This document shows, one piece after another, positions 9,133-15,924 of a stretch of DNA of 28,049 bases. The notes beneath the pieces were generated by a model that was not told the origin of the DNA, searched no databases, and saw nothing but the letters and a program-made list of their open reading frames with translations. Within the stretch, counting starts at the first letter, position 1. The number at the start of each line of letters is the position of its first letter. The position numbers were made by a program, and so were the translations under genes. The stretch comes from CAVDHB01 sp963608705 (GTDB lineage: Bacteria > Bacteroidota > Bacteroidia > Bacteroidales > Bacteroidaceae). Where the stretch lies: NCBI GenBank assembly GCA_963608705.1, contig CAVDHB010000007.1, positions 1 to 28,049 of the forward strand, given 5' to 3'.

Positions 9133-9608
9133 GTTATGTGTGGGACTATTCTTCTCCTTTAGGGAAGATGACGCTTGCCAGCGACGGACAAGCGTTGACG
9201 GGTGCCTGGTTTACAGGGCAAAAGTGCTTCGGTTCAACCTTGGATAAGGAGGTGAATAAGGCGAACTTGCCCGTGTTTCACCAGGCTTGCCAATGGCTTG
9301 ACACCTATTTTGAAGGACGGAATCCTGGAGCGATACCTGCCGTAAGGTTGGAAGGTACTCCTTTCCGTCGGGTTGTATGGGAACTATTGAGGCGTATTCC
9401 TTATGGAGAGGTGATGACTTACGGAGAATTAGCAAAGAAGATAGGCTGTCGTATGTCCGCACAAGCCATCGGCGGAGCGGTAGGCCATAACCCTGTGTCC
9501 ATTTTTATTCCTTGCCATCGGGTAGTGGGTGTCGGAGGCAAGCTCATTGGCTATGCTGGAGGTTTGGAACGGAAACGGAGATTGTTGGAATTAGAAGGTT
9601 GGGTATGA
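9129..9608 (+). CDS. Methylated-DNA-[protein]-cysteine S-methyltransferase
   Basis: This 159-residue repair protein transfers the methyl group from O6-methylguanine to its own cysteine. The active-site motif IPCHRV has Cys129. Ahead of it are the helix-turn-helix segments GTPFRRVVWELLRRIPYGEVMTYGELAKKIG and AQAIGGAVGHNPVSIFIPCHRV typical of Ogt/MGMT, with GKLIGYAGGLERKRRLLELEG following. There is no N-terminal Ada domain, so it is the short Ogt type. The start overlaps the efflux gene's stop codon, and it probably shares that promoter. Confidence 0.95.
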   Translation: MSYVWDYSSPLGKMTLASDGQALTGAWFTGQKCFGSTLDKEVNKANLPVFHQACQWLDTYFEGRNPGAIPAVRLEGTPFRRVVWELLRRIPYGEVMTYGELAKKIGCRMSAQAIGGAVGHNPVSIFIPCHRVVGVGGKLIGYAGGLERKRRLLELEGWV

Positions 9609-9636
9609 TAGGAACACTGGCTTTTTTGAAGACAGA

Positions 9637-9669
9637 TTTGCTTGAGTCGTAGGATTTTTCGTATCTTTG
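9637..9669 (+). promoter_or_regulatory. Bacteroidales promoter for ATPase copy B
   Basis: TTTG at 9637-9640 and TATCTTTG at 9662-9669 are 21 nt apart, a full match to the phylum's housekeeping promoter. The start codon of the downstream gene lies 53 bp further on. Confidence 0.8.
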
Positions 9670-9722
9670 CGGAAAGGCCGTCACGTTGTGGCGGGAAGCT
9701 TGATATTTAAACACCGATAAAA

Positions 9723-11309
9723 ATGAAATACCCCATAGGAATACAGACGTTTGAGCGTTTAATCACAGAGGGCTATGTGTATGTGGACAAGACGGAGTTA
9801 GTTTACTCGCTTGTGCAGGAAGGCTCTGTGTATTTTCTTAGCAGACCGCGGCGATTTGGCAAGAGTCTGCTTCTTTCCACTCTTTCCAGCTATTTCAGTG
9901 GCAGGAAGGATCTCTTCAAGGGGCTTGCCATGGAACGACTTGAAAAGGAATGGAAGACTTACCCCGTGTTTCATATAGATTTTAATAGCGACAATTATCA
10001 GGTTCTTGGAGAATTGGAGGCGGCTATAGAGAGTTATGTCTCACAATGGGAACGTGAATATGGGGTGGAAAAACAGCCGGTGAGTCTGGGGCGTAGGTTC
10101 GGCAATGTGCTGTCTGCCGCTCATCGTCAGACAGGTCTTGGTGCCGTGGTGCTTATTGATGAGTATGATAAGCCTGTCCTCGATGTGCTCGATACGGGTT
10201 ATAAGGTGGAGTTTCAGGGACAGCAGATAACATTGGAGGAGTATAATCGTGAAATACTGAAAGGATTTTACTCCACCTTCAAGTCTGCCGACAAGGACTT
10301 GCGTTTCGTGTTCCTGACGGGAGTCACGAAGTTCTCACAGGTGAGTGTGTTCAGTGGGTTTAATCAGCCCAACGATATCAGTATGTTGCCAAAGTATGAG
10401 TGTTTGTGTGGTATAACCCAGCATGAGCTTGAGGATTATTTTGACGAGTCAATATGTACTATGGCAAATTGGTATAGATGTTCTGTAGATGAAATGAAGT
10501 CGATGCTTAAGGAACAATATGACGGTTATCATTTTTCTGATAATATGACAGATATCTATAATCCGTTTAGTGTCCTCAATGCTTTTTATGCACAACGTAT
10601 GCAGGACTACTGGTTCAAAACAGGTACCCCCTCCTATCTTATCCGTCTAATGAACCATTTCCATGAAGGTCTGGACGCAATGACGGATAGGTATTATTCT
10701 CCCGAGGAGTTTGCCGATTACAAAGCGGATGTGGAGCGTCCGTTGCCGATGATATACCAGAGTGGTTATCTCACCATCAAGGATTTCGACCGTGAGATGC
10801 GCCTGTTTAAGCTTGATTTTCCCAACAACGAGGTGAAGCGGGGCTTCGTCTCGCTGGTGGCTGGCAATTATCTGGGAGTAAGGGAGAGTGTAAACAGTTG
10901 GACACAGGATGCAGTAATGGCTTTGCGTCGTGGTGATTTGGAGAAATTTCGTGTTCTTCTCACCTCTTTTCTGGCCAGCATTCCTTATTCCATGCGGCGG
11001 AAGACGGATGAGCGTGAGTGTGAGCGTTACTTTCATTATACGTTTTATCTTCTCCTTCGTCTCGTTAGTGTCTATACCGTTTTCACGGAAAAGGTGCAGA
11101 GTCAGGGACGTGTGGATTGTGTGGTGGAGACAGACAAGTTTGTGTATATCTTCGAGTTCAAGCTTGACGGAACCGCTGAGGAGGCATTGCGGCAAATAGA
11201 GGAGAAAGGATATGCGCGAGAGTATGCGACCGACAGCCGTCAGTTATATAAAATAGGAGTCAGCTTTTCTTCTGAGACGGGTACGGTAAGTGATTGGAAA
11301 CAGGCGTGA
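9723..11309 (+). CDS. AAA-ATPase-like / PD-(D/E)XK protein, copy B
   Basis: This 528-residue paralogue of the protein at 6010-7617 has the same layout: MKYPIGIQTF start, RPRRFGKS Walker A (41-48), VVLIDEYDKP Walker B and a C-terminal nuclease-like region with D465 in GRVDC and E478/K480 in FEFKLDG. The middle motif SQVSVFSGFNQPNDISM and the stretch YSPEEFADYKADVERPLPMI are the same in both copies. The most variable part is around residues 85-125 and the extreme C-terminus, where this copy lacks the last residues. Biochemical function is unproven for the family. It has its own clear promoter. Confidence 0.9.
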   Translation: MKYPIGIQTFERLITEGYVYVDKTELVYSLVQEGSVYFLSRPRRFGKSLLLSTLSSYFSGRKDLFKGLAMERLEKEWKTYPVFHIDFNSDNYQVLGELEAAIESYVSQWEREYGVEKQPVSLGRRFGNVLSAAHRQTGLGAVVLIDEYDKPVLDVLDTGYKVEFQGQQITLEEYNREILKGFYSTFKSADKDLRFVFLTGVTKFSQVSVFSGFNQPNDISMLPKYECLCGITQHELEDYFDESICTMANWYRCSVDEMKSMLKEQYDGYHFSDNMTDIYNPFSVLNAFYAQRMQDYWFKTGTPSYLIRLMNHFHEGLDAMTDRYYSPEEFADYKADVERPLPMIYQSGYLTIKDFDREMRLFKLDFPNNEVKRGFVSLVAGNYLGVRESVNSWTQDAVMALRRGDLEKFRVLLTSFLASIPYSMRRKTDERECERYFHYTFYLLLRLVSVYTVFTEKVQSQGRVDCVVETDKFVYIFEFKLDGTAEEALRQIEEKGYAREYATDSRQLYKIGVSFSSETGTVSDWKQA

Positions 11310-11356
11310 GACTTAGTACTTTACGATTCTTCGTGGAAATACTGGATGAAATTAAA

Positions 11357-11380
11357 GGGACTGTGTCGAAACACAGCCCC
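11357..11380 (-). terminator. Terminator of the aldolase gene
   Basis: Read on the minus strand, the hairpin is GGGGCTGTGT-TTCG-ACACAGTCCC followed by TTTAATTT. It has a ten-pair stem (one G-U) and a stable TTCG loop, 28 bases beyond the aldolase stop. On the plus strand the same stem has one A-C mismatch, so it is mainly a minus-strand terminator but could also serve the convergent gene. Confidence 0.8.
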
Positions 11381-11407
11381 TTCCTATTATTAAGAGAAAT
11401 CTTCAGA

Positions 11408-12418
11408 TTAGTCGAGATTAGCCAACTTGTTCTCAGAACCCAATACGTCCACAATCTTGTGTTCGTAGAGTTTCTTCATCTCTTCACGAGCTGCGCCAAG
11501 GTAAGCACGAGGATCGAATACAGCAGGATTCTCTGCCAAGTATTTACGGATGGCTGCGGTGCAAGCCAGACGAGAGTCGGAATCGATGTTGATTTTGCAA
11601 ACTGCCAACTTAGCGGCTTTACGCAACTGCTCTTCCGGAATACCGATAGCGTCGGGCAGGTTTCCACCGAACTGGTCGATAGTCTTCACCTCGTCCTGAG
11701 GTACAGAAGAAGAACCGTGGAGTACGATAGGGAAGTTAGGCAACTGTTTCATTACGCCTTCGAGGATGTCGAATGCCAAGGGAGGCGGAACGAGCAAACC
11801 TGTCTTCGGGTCACGGGTGCACTGCTCAGGTTTGAACTTATAAGCACCGTGAGATGTACCGATGGAGATAGCGAGGCTGTCGCAACCAGTCTTGGTGGTG
11901 AAGTCTACTACTTCCTCAGGACGAGTGTAAGTGTGGTGTTCAGCAACCACGTCTTCCTCTACACCGGCCAACACGCCAAGTTCACCTTCTACTGTTACAT
12001 CGAACTGGTGAGCGTAGTCTGCCACTTTCTTTGTCAAGGCCACATTCTCGTCGTAGGGAAGATGAGAACCGTCGATCATGACAGAAGAGAAGCCGAGGTC
12101 TACACAGCTCTTGCACAGCTCGAAGCTATCACCGTGATCCAAGTGGAGCACGATTTCAGGATGGTTGCATCCCAGTTCCTTAGCGTAAGCCACAGCACCT
12201 TCAGCCATGTAACGCAGCAATACAGGGTCAGCGTATTTGCGGGCGCCTTTGGAAACCTGCATGATGACAGGAGATTTCTTTTCCACAGCAGCCTGTACGA
12301 TGGCCTGCATCTGTTCCATTGTGTTGAAGTTGAAGGCCGGAATAGCGTAACCGCCATTGTAGGCACGAGAGAACATCTCGCGGGTATTCACCAATCCTAA
12401 TTCTTTGTAACTAACCAT
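11408..12418 (-). CDS. Class II fructose-bisphosphate aldolase
   Basis: This 336-residue cytosolic glycolytic/gluconeogenic enzyme reversibly splits fructose 1,6-bisphosphate into dihydroxyacetone phosphate and glyceraldehyde 3-phosphate, using zinc. Visible class II motifs are PAFNFNTMEQMQAIVQAA, VLHLDHGDS (92-98, with catalytic Asp94 and zinc ligand His95), VEGELGVLAGVE, the His of GTSHGAYKF, the His of VLHGSSSVPQ and the NIDSDSRLA phosphate/substrate segment near the C-terminus. The start MVSYKELGLVNTREMF at 12418 was chosen over an in-frame upstream extension that would cover the promoter. It is followed by a terminator at 11357-11380 and stands as a single gene. Confidence 0.97.
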   Translation of the reverse strand: MVSYKELGLVNTREMFSRAYNGGYAIPAFNFNTMEQMQAIVQAAVEKKSPVIMQVSKGARKYADPVLLRYMAEGAVAYAKELGCNHPEIVLHLDHGDSFELCKSCVDLGFSSVMIDGSHLPYDENVALTKKVADYAHQFDVTVEGELGVLAGVEEDVVAEHHTYTRPEEVVDFTTKTGCDSLAISIGTSHGAYKFKPEQCTRDPKTGLLVPPPLAFDILEGVMKQLPNFPIVLHGSSSVPQDEVKTIDQFGGNLPDAIGIPEEQLRKAAKLAVCKINIDSDSRLACTAAIRKYLAENPAVFDPRAYLGAAREEMKKLYEHKIVDVLGSENKLANLD

Positions 12419-12486
12419 AGTTATTCTATTATTTAGTGATAATATGTATGTTTGTCTATTGCGTTTGGTTTTATCCTTTTGCACCA

Positions 12487-12494
12487 CAAAGGTA
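12487..12494 (-). promoter_or_regulatory. Promoter element for the aldolase gene
   Basis: On the minus strand the sequence is TACCTTTG, matching TAnnTTTG, about 69 bases upstream of the aldolase ATG. No good TTTG is present at the expected distance upstream, so only the -7 element is called. Confidence 0.6.
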
Positions 12495-12858
12495 GGTAAT
12501 CCGCTTTGAAATTATCTTTGCGAAGGTCTTTTTCTTTCCGATATTGAGCTACTTTAAGAATTAATCTGAATTTTGCGGGCGGTAAAAGATTTTATTGTTA
12601 TGTGTACTTTACAGCGAAACTTATAGATTGTGTGTCTTACCCTTGTTTGGGCTATGCCTGTGAGCCTCTTCTGGCAGAGAATCAGACGGAGAATAAATTG
12701 CCTGTGGTAGATCATCTGTGTCTTGTAAAATATAGGTGGATGGTTCGTCCGCTTTGCGATACTTGTATGTTCTGGGTGTGAAAAACAGGAAAATAGAAGC
12801 TATGAAATGAGGAGGAAAGGGAAAAGAGACTGAAAGAGAATAAAAAAGAAGCCTATTG
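12495..12858. other. Intergenic region between divergent aldolase and L31 genes
   Basis: These roughly 360 bases lie between the two promoters. No gene, repeat or RNA structure is recognised. A purine-rich tract (about 12800-12850) precedes the L31 promoter. Confidence 0.4.
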
Positions 12859-12890
12859 TTTGGCTGTTAGACGGAAAAGCAGTAATTTTG
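12859..12890 (+). promoter_or_regulatory. Bacteroidales promoter for rpmE
   Basis: TTTG at 12859-12862 and TAATTTTG at 12883-12890, with a 20-nt spacer, match the consensus fully. The predicted leader of about 65 nt contains a possible CACC...GGTG pairing (12891-12930), which could be a regulatory leader, but no known L31 leader motif was recognised. Confidence 0.85.
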
Positions 12891-12962
12891 CACCCTGTTA
12901 GGTATGACCATTGCACAAGGTGTTGCCACACTTTAATTAGAATAATAACAAAAGATATAACA

Positions 12963-13217
12963 ATGAAAAAAGGTATCCATCCCGAGAATTATCGTCCTGT
13001 AGTATTCAAGGACATGTCAAACGGTGATATGTTTTTATCCCGTTCCACTTGCAAAACGACTGACACTGTAGAGTTTGAAGGCCAAGAGTATCCAGTGGTG
13101 AAGATAGAAATCTCCAGCTCTTCCCACCCGTTCTATACTGGTAAGTCTACATTGGTTGATACCGCTGGACGTGTGGATAAATTCCGCAGCCGTTACGGTA
13201 AGTCTACAAAGAAATAA
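12963..13217 (+). CDS. 50S ribosomal protein L31, type B
   Basis: This 84-residue ribosomal protein begins MKKGIHPENYRPVVFKDMSNG and contains the conserved FLSRSTC and EISSSSHPFYTGKS segments, ending with the GRVDKFRSRYG tail. It lacks the CxxC zinc-binding pair of the other L31 class, as expected for type B (YkgM-like, zinc-independent). The ATG at 12963 was chosen over an upstream in-frame non-ATG start that falls within the promoter. The gene has its own promoter and terminator. Confidence 0.96.
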   Translation: MKKGIHPENYRPVVFKDMSNGDMFLSRSTCKTTDTVEFEGQEYPVVKIEISSSSHPFYTGKSTLVDTAGRVDKFRSRYGKSTKK

Positions 13218-13238
13218 ATGTAAGTTCATTACTTACAT
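13218..13238 (+). other. Small palindrome after rpmE
   Basis: ATGTAAG and CTTACAT, separated by seven bases, form a 7-bp stem immediately after the rpmE stop and just ahead of the terminator. It may be a 3'-end stabilising hairpin. No function is known. Confidence 0.4.
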
Positions 13239-13240
13239 AG

Positions 13241-13274
13241 AAAAGACGCAGCTTTTTGGGTTGCGTCTTTTTTT
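13241..13274 (+). terminator. rpmE terminator
   Basis: A ten-pair perfect stem, AAAAGACGCA with TGCGTCTTTT, is separated by 11 bases and runs into a T-tract. It lies 24 bases after the L31 stop codon. Confidence 0.93.
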
Positions 13275-13293
13275 GATGGCGTGGACTTGGAGG

Positions 13294-13337
13294 CACAAAA
13301 AACAACCACTGCACGCACAAGTGCGACAGTGGTTGTT
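13294..13337 (-). terminator. Terminator of the PepSY-like gene pair
   Basis: An 11-bp perfect outer stem (AACAACCACTG at 13301-13311 with CAGTGGTTGTT at 13327-13337) encloses an inner GCAC/GTGC stem. On the minus strand it is followed by TTTTTTG. It lies 28 bases past the stop of the gene at 13365-13673, so it terminates that operon and faces the rpmE terminator. Confidence 0.9.
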
Positions 13338-13364
13338 ATCCTAACTTGACTTACCTTATTAACC

Positions 13365-13673
13365 TTAGAAATTCAACTCTTGACCTATTGAAGTAAAATA
13401 AACGGTAAACTCTTTTTGTTCGTCATCCACGAGTGTGAACCGGTACAGCTTTTCTCCGAAGAGAACGCCTACCTCTATGCGGGTCAGCTTTGTGATGGAA
13501 TAAGAAGCGTTGAACGCTTTCATCACGGCCTGAGGCACTTCTTTCACACTCAGAATTGTGTAGTTTGGTGTTTGTGTTGTAACTATTTGCGTGTTTCCCG
13601 CTGCCTTTTCAGCGGCTTCTGTCGCAATATTCCATCCGAAGAGAATGGCTATGATGACGAGAAGAGTTTTCAT
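13365..13673 (-). CDS. Small PepSY-like periplasmic protein 1
   Basis: This 102-residue exported protein has a signal peptide (MKTLLVIIAILFGWNIATEA), a short linker and one PepSY-like/DUF2874 repeat: VKEVPQAVMKAFNASY..ITKLTRIEVG..YRFTLVDDEQKEFTVYFTSIGQELNF. The motif VPQAV-(x)-AF followed by an alternating beta pattern ending in G-E-L is the family signature. Such Bacteroidales proteins are periplasmic or cell-surface; their biochemical role is not established. It is a paralogue of the gene just upstream (13717-14025), with the same length and 43 bp between them, so they form a two-gene operon ending at the 13294-13337 terminator. Confidence 0.8.
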   Translation of the reverse strand: MKTLLVIIAILFGWNIATEAAEKAAGNTQIVTTQTPNYTILSVKEVPQAVMKAFNASYSITKLTRIEVGVLFGEKLYRFTLVDDEQKEFTVYFTSIGQELNF

Positions 13674-13716
13674 CCTGTTCTTTTTATTTTAAAAGTTTGT
13701 ACCTATTGTGTCGTGC

Positions 13717-14025
13717 TTAAAACTTCAGCTCTTGTCCCTGTGGGGTGAAGTAGGCCGTCAGTTCTTTCCGTTCATAGTTGATGATGGTGAACTTGTAGAC
13801 TTCCACACCGTTGTAGAATCCTGACTCTACTTTCTCGATGCCTATGTTCTGATAAGCGGTGTCGAAAGCCGTCATCACTACCTCGGGCACTTCTTTCACG
13901 TCCACTTCTTTCCATTCTTCTTTGACCTGTGCAACGGAGGCAGTGTCTTGTACCGCAGGGGTGGAGGCTGAAGCAACGTTACCCAATCCAATTACCATTA
14001 AAATTACCAGCGAAAACTTTTTCAT
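13717..14025 (-). CDS. Small PepSY-like periplasmic protein 2
   Basis: This 102-residue exported protein starts MKKFSLVILMVIGLGNVASA (signal peptide) and carries one PepSY-like unit: VKEVPEVVMTAFDTAYQNIGIEKVESGFYNGVEVYKFTIINYERKELTAYFTPQGQELKF. It is clearly homologous to the next gene, sharing VKEVP, the AF segment, YxFT and the QGQEL(K/N)F-type end, so the pair comes from a duplication. No TAnnTTTG promoter was found upstream, so regulation is unknown. A larger PepSY membrane protein lies upstream on the same strand. Confidence 0.8.
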   Translation of the reverse strand: MKKFSLVILMVIGLGNVASASTPAVQDTASVAQVKEEWKEVDVKEVPEVVMTAFDTAYQNIGIEKVESGFYNGVEVYKFTIINYERKELTAYFTPQGQELKF

Positions 14026-14200
14026 ATCCTTTTCTTGTTTGCCTTGAAACTACCTGTTTTTATTTCTCGATGTGTCAAGTACGTTTGGTTGTCCTGACAC
14101 TTATGTTAGTGCAATTCTTGTGCCAAAGTGAAACGGGCATAAGTAATTCGTTGATATACAGTCGAAAGGATGTCTTCTGTGTGTGGCGGAAAATATGAGG

Positions 14201-14243
14201 AGAGTGTGGAAGGTGTGGAGTTGTTCCACACTTTCCACACTCT
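14201..14243 (-). terminator. Long hairpin after the PepSY membrane gene
   Basis: Two 19-base arms (14201-14219 and 14225-14243) pair with a single G-U, leaving a 5-base loop. The arms are themselves made of repeated GTGTGGA units. The hairpin begins 11 bases after the stop of the minus-strand gene at 14254, as a terminator would. The T-tract on that strand is weak (CATATTTTCC), so it could also be a 3'-end stabilising structure. Confidence 0.6.
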
Positions 14244-14253
14244 GTGGTGGGGC

Positions 14254-15339
14254 TTATCTACGCTTGTGGCTTAGGCTTTTTATCCAAAGATAGTAACCAG
14301 TGAGCGGAAGGGTGGCACCCAGCAACACGGCCATTAGGTAGAGTATATCGGAGAACCATCCGCCCCAGTCTCCTACATGAATGGTATGCACGATGCCACC
14401 CATACGTTCTCCGACAGGCAAGTCTTTATATAAGGTGGCCTTGGTGATTTTCCCGCTTTGGATGTCAAACTGGTATTGGTCGCCAGTATGAGGGTTGCCA
14501 AGTCCGGGATGCGTGACCACTGCGGTGCCGTCTTCATTGAGGGTGATTTCTTTGATTTCTTCCTTGGAGGCGGAGACTAACTGGGCATAGGCTGTGTCCC
14601 AGGCGGTAAATGTGGCTTGTTGGCTGGCTTCTTGTGACTGGGAGTAAGCGGGCACATCCGCTCCGAAAGCGTTGTACAGTCCCTGTTTGTACCAGTCGAA
14701 AGACCAGTTCAATCCTGTCAGCGCCATGGCCAGTAACACAAGTACGGCATAGATGCCTCCCGAAACGTGCAGGTCGTAATTAAATCGTTTAGCACCTCTT
14801 CGGAAGGAAATACGGGTTCTGGCTTTCAGTAGTCGTCTTGTCTTGGGTATCCATATCACAATACCGCTCAGCAGCACTATGGCCATAAAGAGAGTGGTGA
14901 CACCTATCACTCTTTCACCCACAGAGGCTTCTCCGCCTTCCGTAGCGTTGTCCAACAAAGCCGTGTGCAATTGGAACATGGTTTGGAAGAAGTCTGGGGT
15001 GGGATTGTTGCCTAATATCTCGCCAGTGTGGGGATTGATGAAGATGCCAGCTCCGTATGGTTTGGTCAAATTCACTTTCCATGTTCTCTGTGGATCAGCA
15101 TAGGCGGTGATGCCTTGAATCTGTACGGAGTCGGGCAGGGTCGCTTTCACTTTCTCTGCCAGTTGGCTGACTGGCAGGGTGTTTTTCTTCGTATCCTCCA
15201 CATAATACAGAGAGTGGAAAATCACTGGTGTCAGCATCCTTTGCAAAAGGAGGCAGGCACCGGAAAAGCAGATGCACACAATAATCAGCCCCACGGGGAT
15301 GGAGAGCCAAAGGTGTAGTTTTCTCAAGAATCGTTTCAT
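14254..15339 (-). CDS. PepSY-associated transmembrane protein (PiuB-like)
   Basis: This 361-residue inner-membrane protein of the PepSY-TM/iron-regulated membrane protein family (PF03929) is predicted to have four membrane segments. They are an N-terminal one after MKRFLRKLHLWLSIPVG, one at VIGVTTLFMAIVLLSGIVIW, one at GGIYAVLVLLAMALTGLNWSF and one near the end at LYLMAVLLGATLPLTGYYLWI. Family hallmarks are the early LHLWLSIPVGL histidine and the conserved YDLHVSGGIY and TIHVGDWGG motifs. Relatives lie in iron or haem uptake loci and may be membrane reductases; here that is inferred. The MKRFLRK start at 15339 was preferred over a longer frame that overlaps the promoter. It sits just upstream of the two small PepSY-like genes on the same strand. 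Confidence 0.85.
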   Translation of the reverse strand: MKRFLRKLHLWLSIPVGLIIVCICFSGACLLLQRMLTPVIFHSLYYVEDTKKNTLPVSQLAEKVKATLPDSVQIQGITAYADPQRTWKVNLTKPYGAGIFINPHTGEILGNNPTPDFFQTMFQLHTALLDNATEGGEASVGERVIGVTTLFMAIVLLSGIVIWIPKTRRLLKARTRISFRRGAKRFNYDLHVSGGIYAVLVLLAMALTGLNWSFDWYKQGLYNAFGADVPAYSQSQEASQQATFTAWDTAYAQLVSASKEEIKEITLNEDGTAVVTHPGLGNPHTGDQYQFDIQSGKITKATLYKDLPVGERMGGIVHTIHVGDWGGWFSDILYLMAVLLGATLPLTGYYLWIKSLSHKRR

Positions 15340-15373
15340 TTTGCTTCCTATTCTTTTTACGCTAATTACGCTG

Positions 15374-15381
15374 CAAATGTA
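15374..15381 (-). promoter_or_regulatory. Promoter element for the PepSY membrane gene
   Basis: On the minus strand the sequence is TACATTTG, matching TAnnTTTG, 34 bases before the ATG. A TTTG lies too close upstream (14 nt), so only the -7 element is supported. No Fur-like palindrome was recognised. Confidence 0.5.
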
Positions 15382-15468
15382 CATCTTTTTCTTGACAAAC
15401 ACTCCGCAGGGAAGTACGCTTTTTACAATGGACGAAAAACAAGAGATAGTGGTACTCCTTATCAACTA

Positions 15469-15496
15469 GTAGAGACGCGATTCATCGCGTCTCCAC
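15469..15496. repeat. Palindromic GCGTCTCTAC repeat, copy 2
   Basis: This 28-base near-perfect palindrome (GAGACGCGAT-TC-ATCGCGTCTC core) is closely related to 312-339 and 15553-15580. With copy 3 it brackets a 56-base spacer. Confidence 0.8.
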
Positions 15497-15552
15497 ATTC
15501 ATCAGTGATGAATTGTATCTGTGATTGGTAAGATATTAAAACACTATGAAAA

Positions 15553-15580
15553 GCGGAGATGCGATAAATCGCGTCTCTAC
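15553..15580. repeat. Palindromic GCGTCTCTAC repeat, copy 3
   Basis: This copy differs from 312-339 at only two of 28 positions. It is followed 15 bp later by the GGATAAT motif, the same order as at 312-382. Confidence 0.8.
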
Positions 15581-15595
15581 CTAAATAATGTTGAT

Positions 15596-15617
15596 TAGTG
15601 GTACAATTGCGGATAAT
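15596..15617 (+). repeat. Dispersed GTGGTACAAT...GCGGATAAT motif, copy 2
   Basis: TAGTGGTACAATTGCGGATAAT (22 bases, given here as AGTGGTACAATT then GCGGATAAT) matches the inverted copy at 27583-27604 at nearly every position. Confidence 0.6.
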
Positions 15618-15629
15618 TATTTTGTTTTA

Positions 15630-15661
15630 TTTGCGGGGATAAAATAATATCCCTATCTTTG
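15630..15661 (+). promoter_or_regulatory. Bacteroidales promoter for the DUF4160 pair
   Basis: TTTG at 15630-15633, a 20-nt spacer and TATCTTTG at 15654-15661 match fully. The first ATG is only 19 bases beyond the -7 element, so the mRNA leader is very short. Confidence 0.85.
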
Positions 15662-15680
15662 GCAAGTAAAAATATAAGTA

Positions 15681-15914
15681 ATGCCTACATTATTTGAAAT
15701 ATTCGGACTGAGATTCTTCTTTTATTCAGAAGACCATAATCCTATCCATGTACACGTGGTAAAAGAGGGCAACGAGGCCAAGATAGAGATTTTGCCAGAG
15801 GTGCGTCTTGTTTACAACCATGGACTAAAGGCAAAAGACTTGAAGCGTGCTTTGAATTTAGCCGTGGAATACAAGGAGGAAATTATAAATAAATGGCATG
15901 AGTATCATTCTTAA
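15681..15914 (+). CDS. DUF4160 protein
   Basis: This 77-residue protein begins MPTLFEIFGLRFFFYSEDHNPIHVHVVKEGNEAKI. The SEDHNPIHVHV block, with its HNPxHxH histidines, is the DUF4160 signature. No biochemical function is proven for the family. It has a strong promoter and is followed 10 bp later by a DUF2442 gene. DUF4160 and DUF2442 genes recur as neighbours in many bacteria, which has the look of a small two-gene toxin-antitoxin-like cassette; that role is inference. Confidence 0.88.
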   Translation: MPTLFEIFGLRFFFYSEDHNPIHVHVVKEGNEAKIEILPEVRLVYNHGLKAKDLKRALNLAVEYKEEIINKWHEYHS

Positions 15915-15924
15915 CTTGAAATAT

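Noticed and set aside
10647..11195. 182-codon minus-strand frame within ATPase copy B
   Set aside because: Shadow of the conserved C-terminal region.
11294..12400. 368-codon plus-strand frame opposite the aldolase gene
   Set aside because: It is the antisense shadow of the aldolase, which has all family motifs, a promoter and a terminator.
15469..15580. The two palindromes as ends of a MITE
   Set aside because: Each palindrome is complete by itself and there is no visible target duplication, so a REP-like repeat is a better description.
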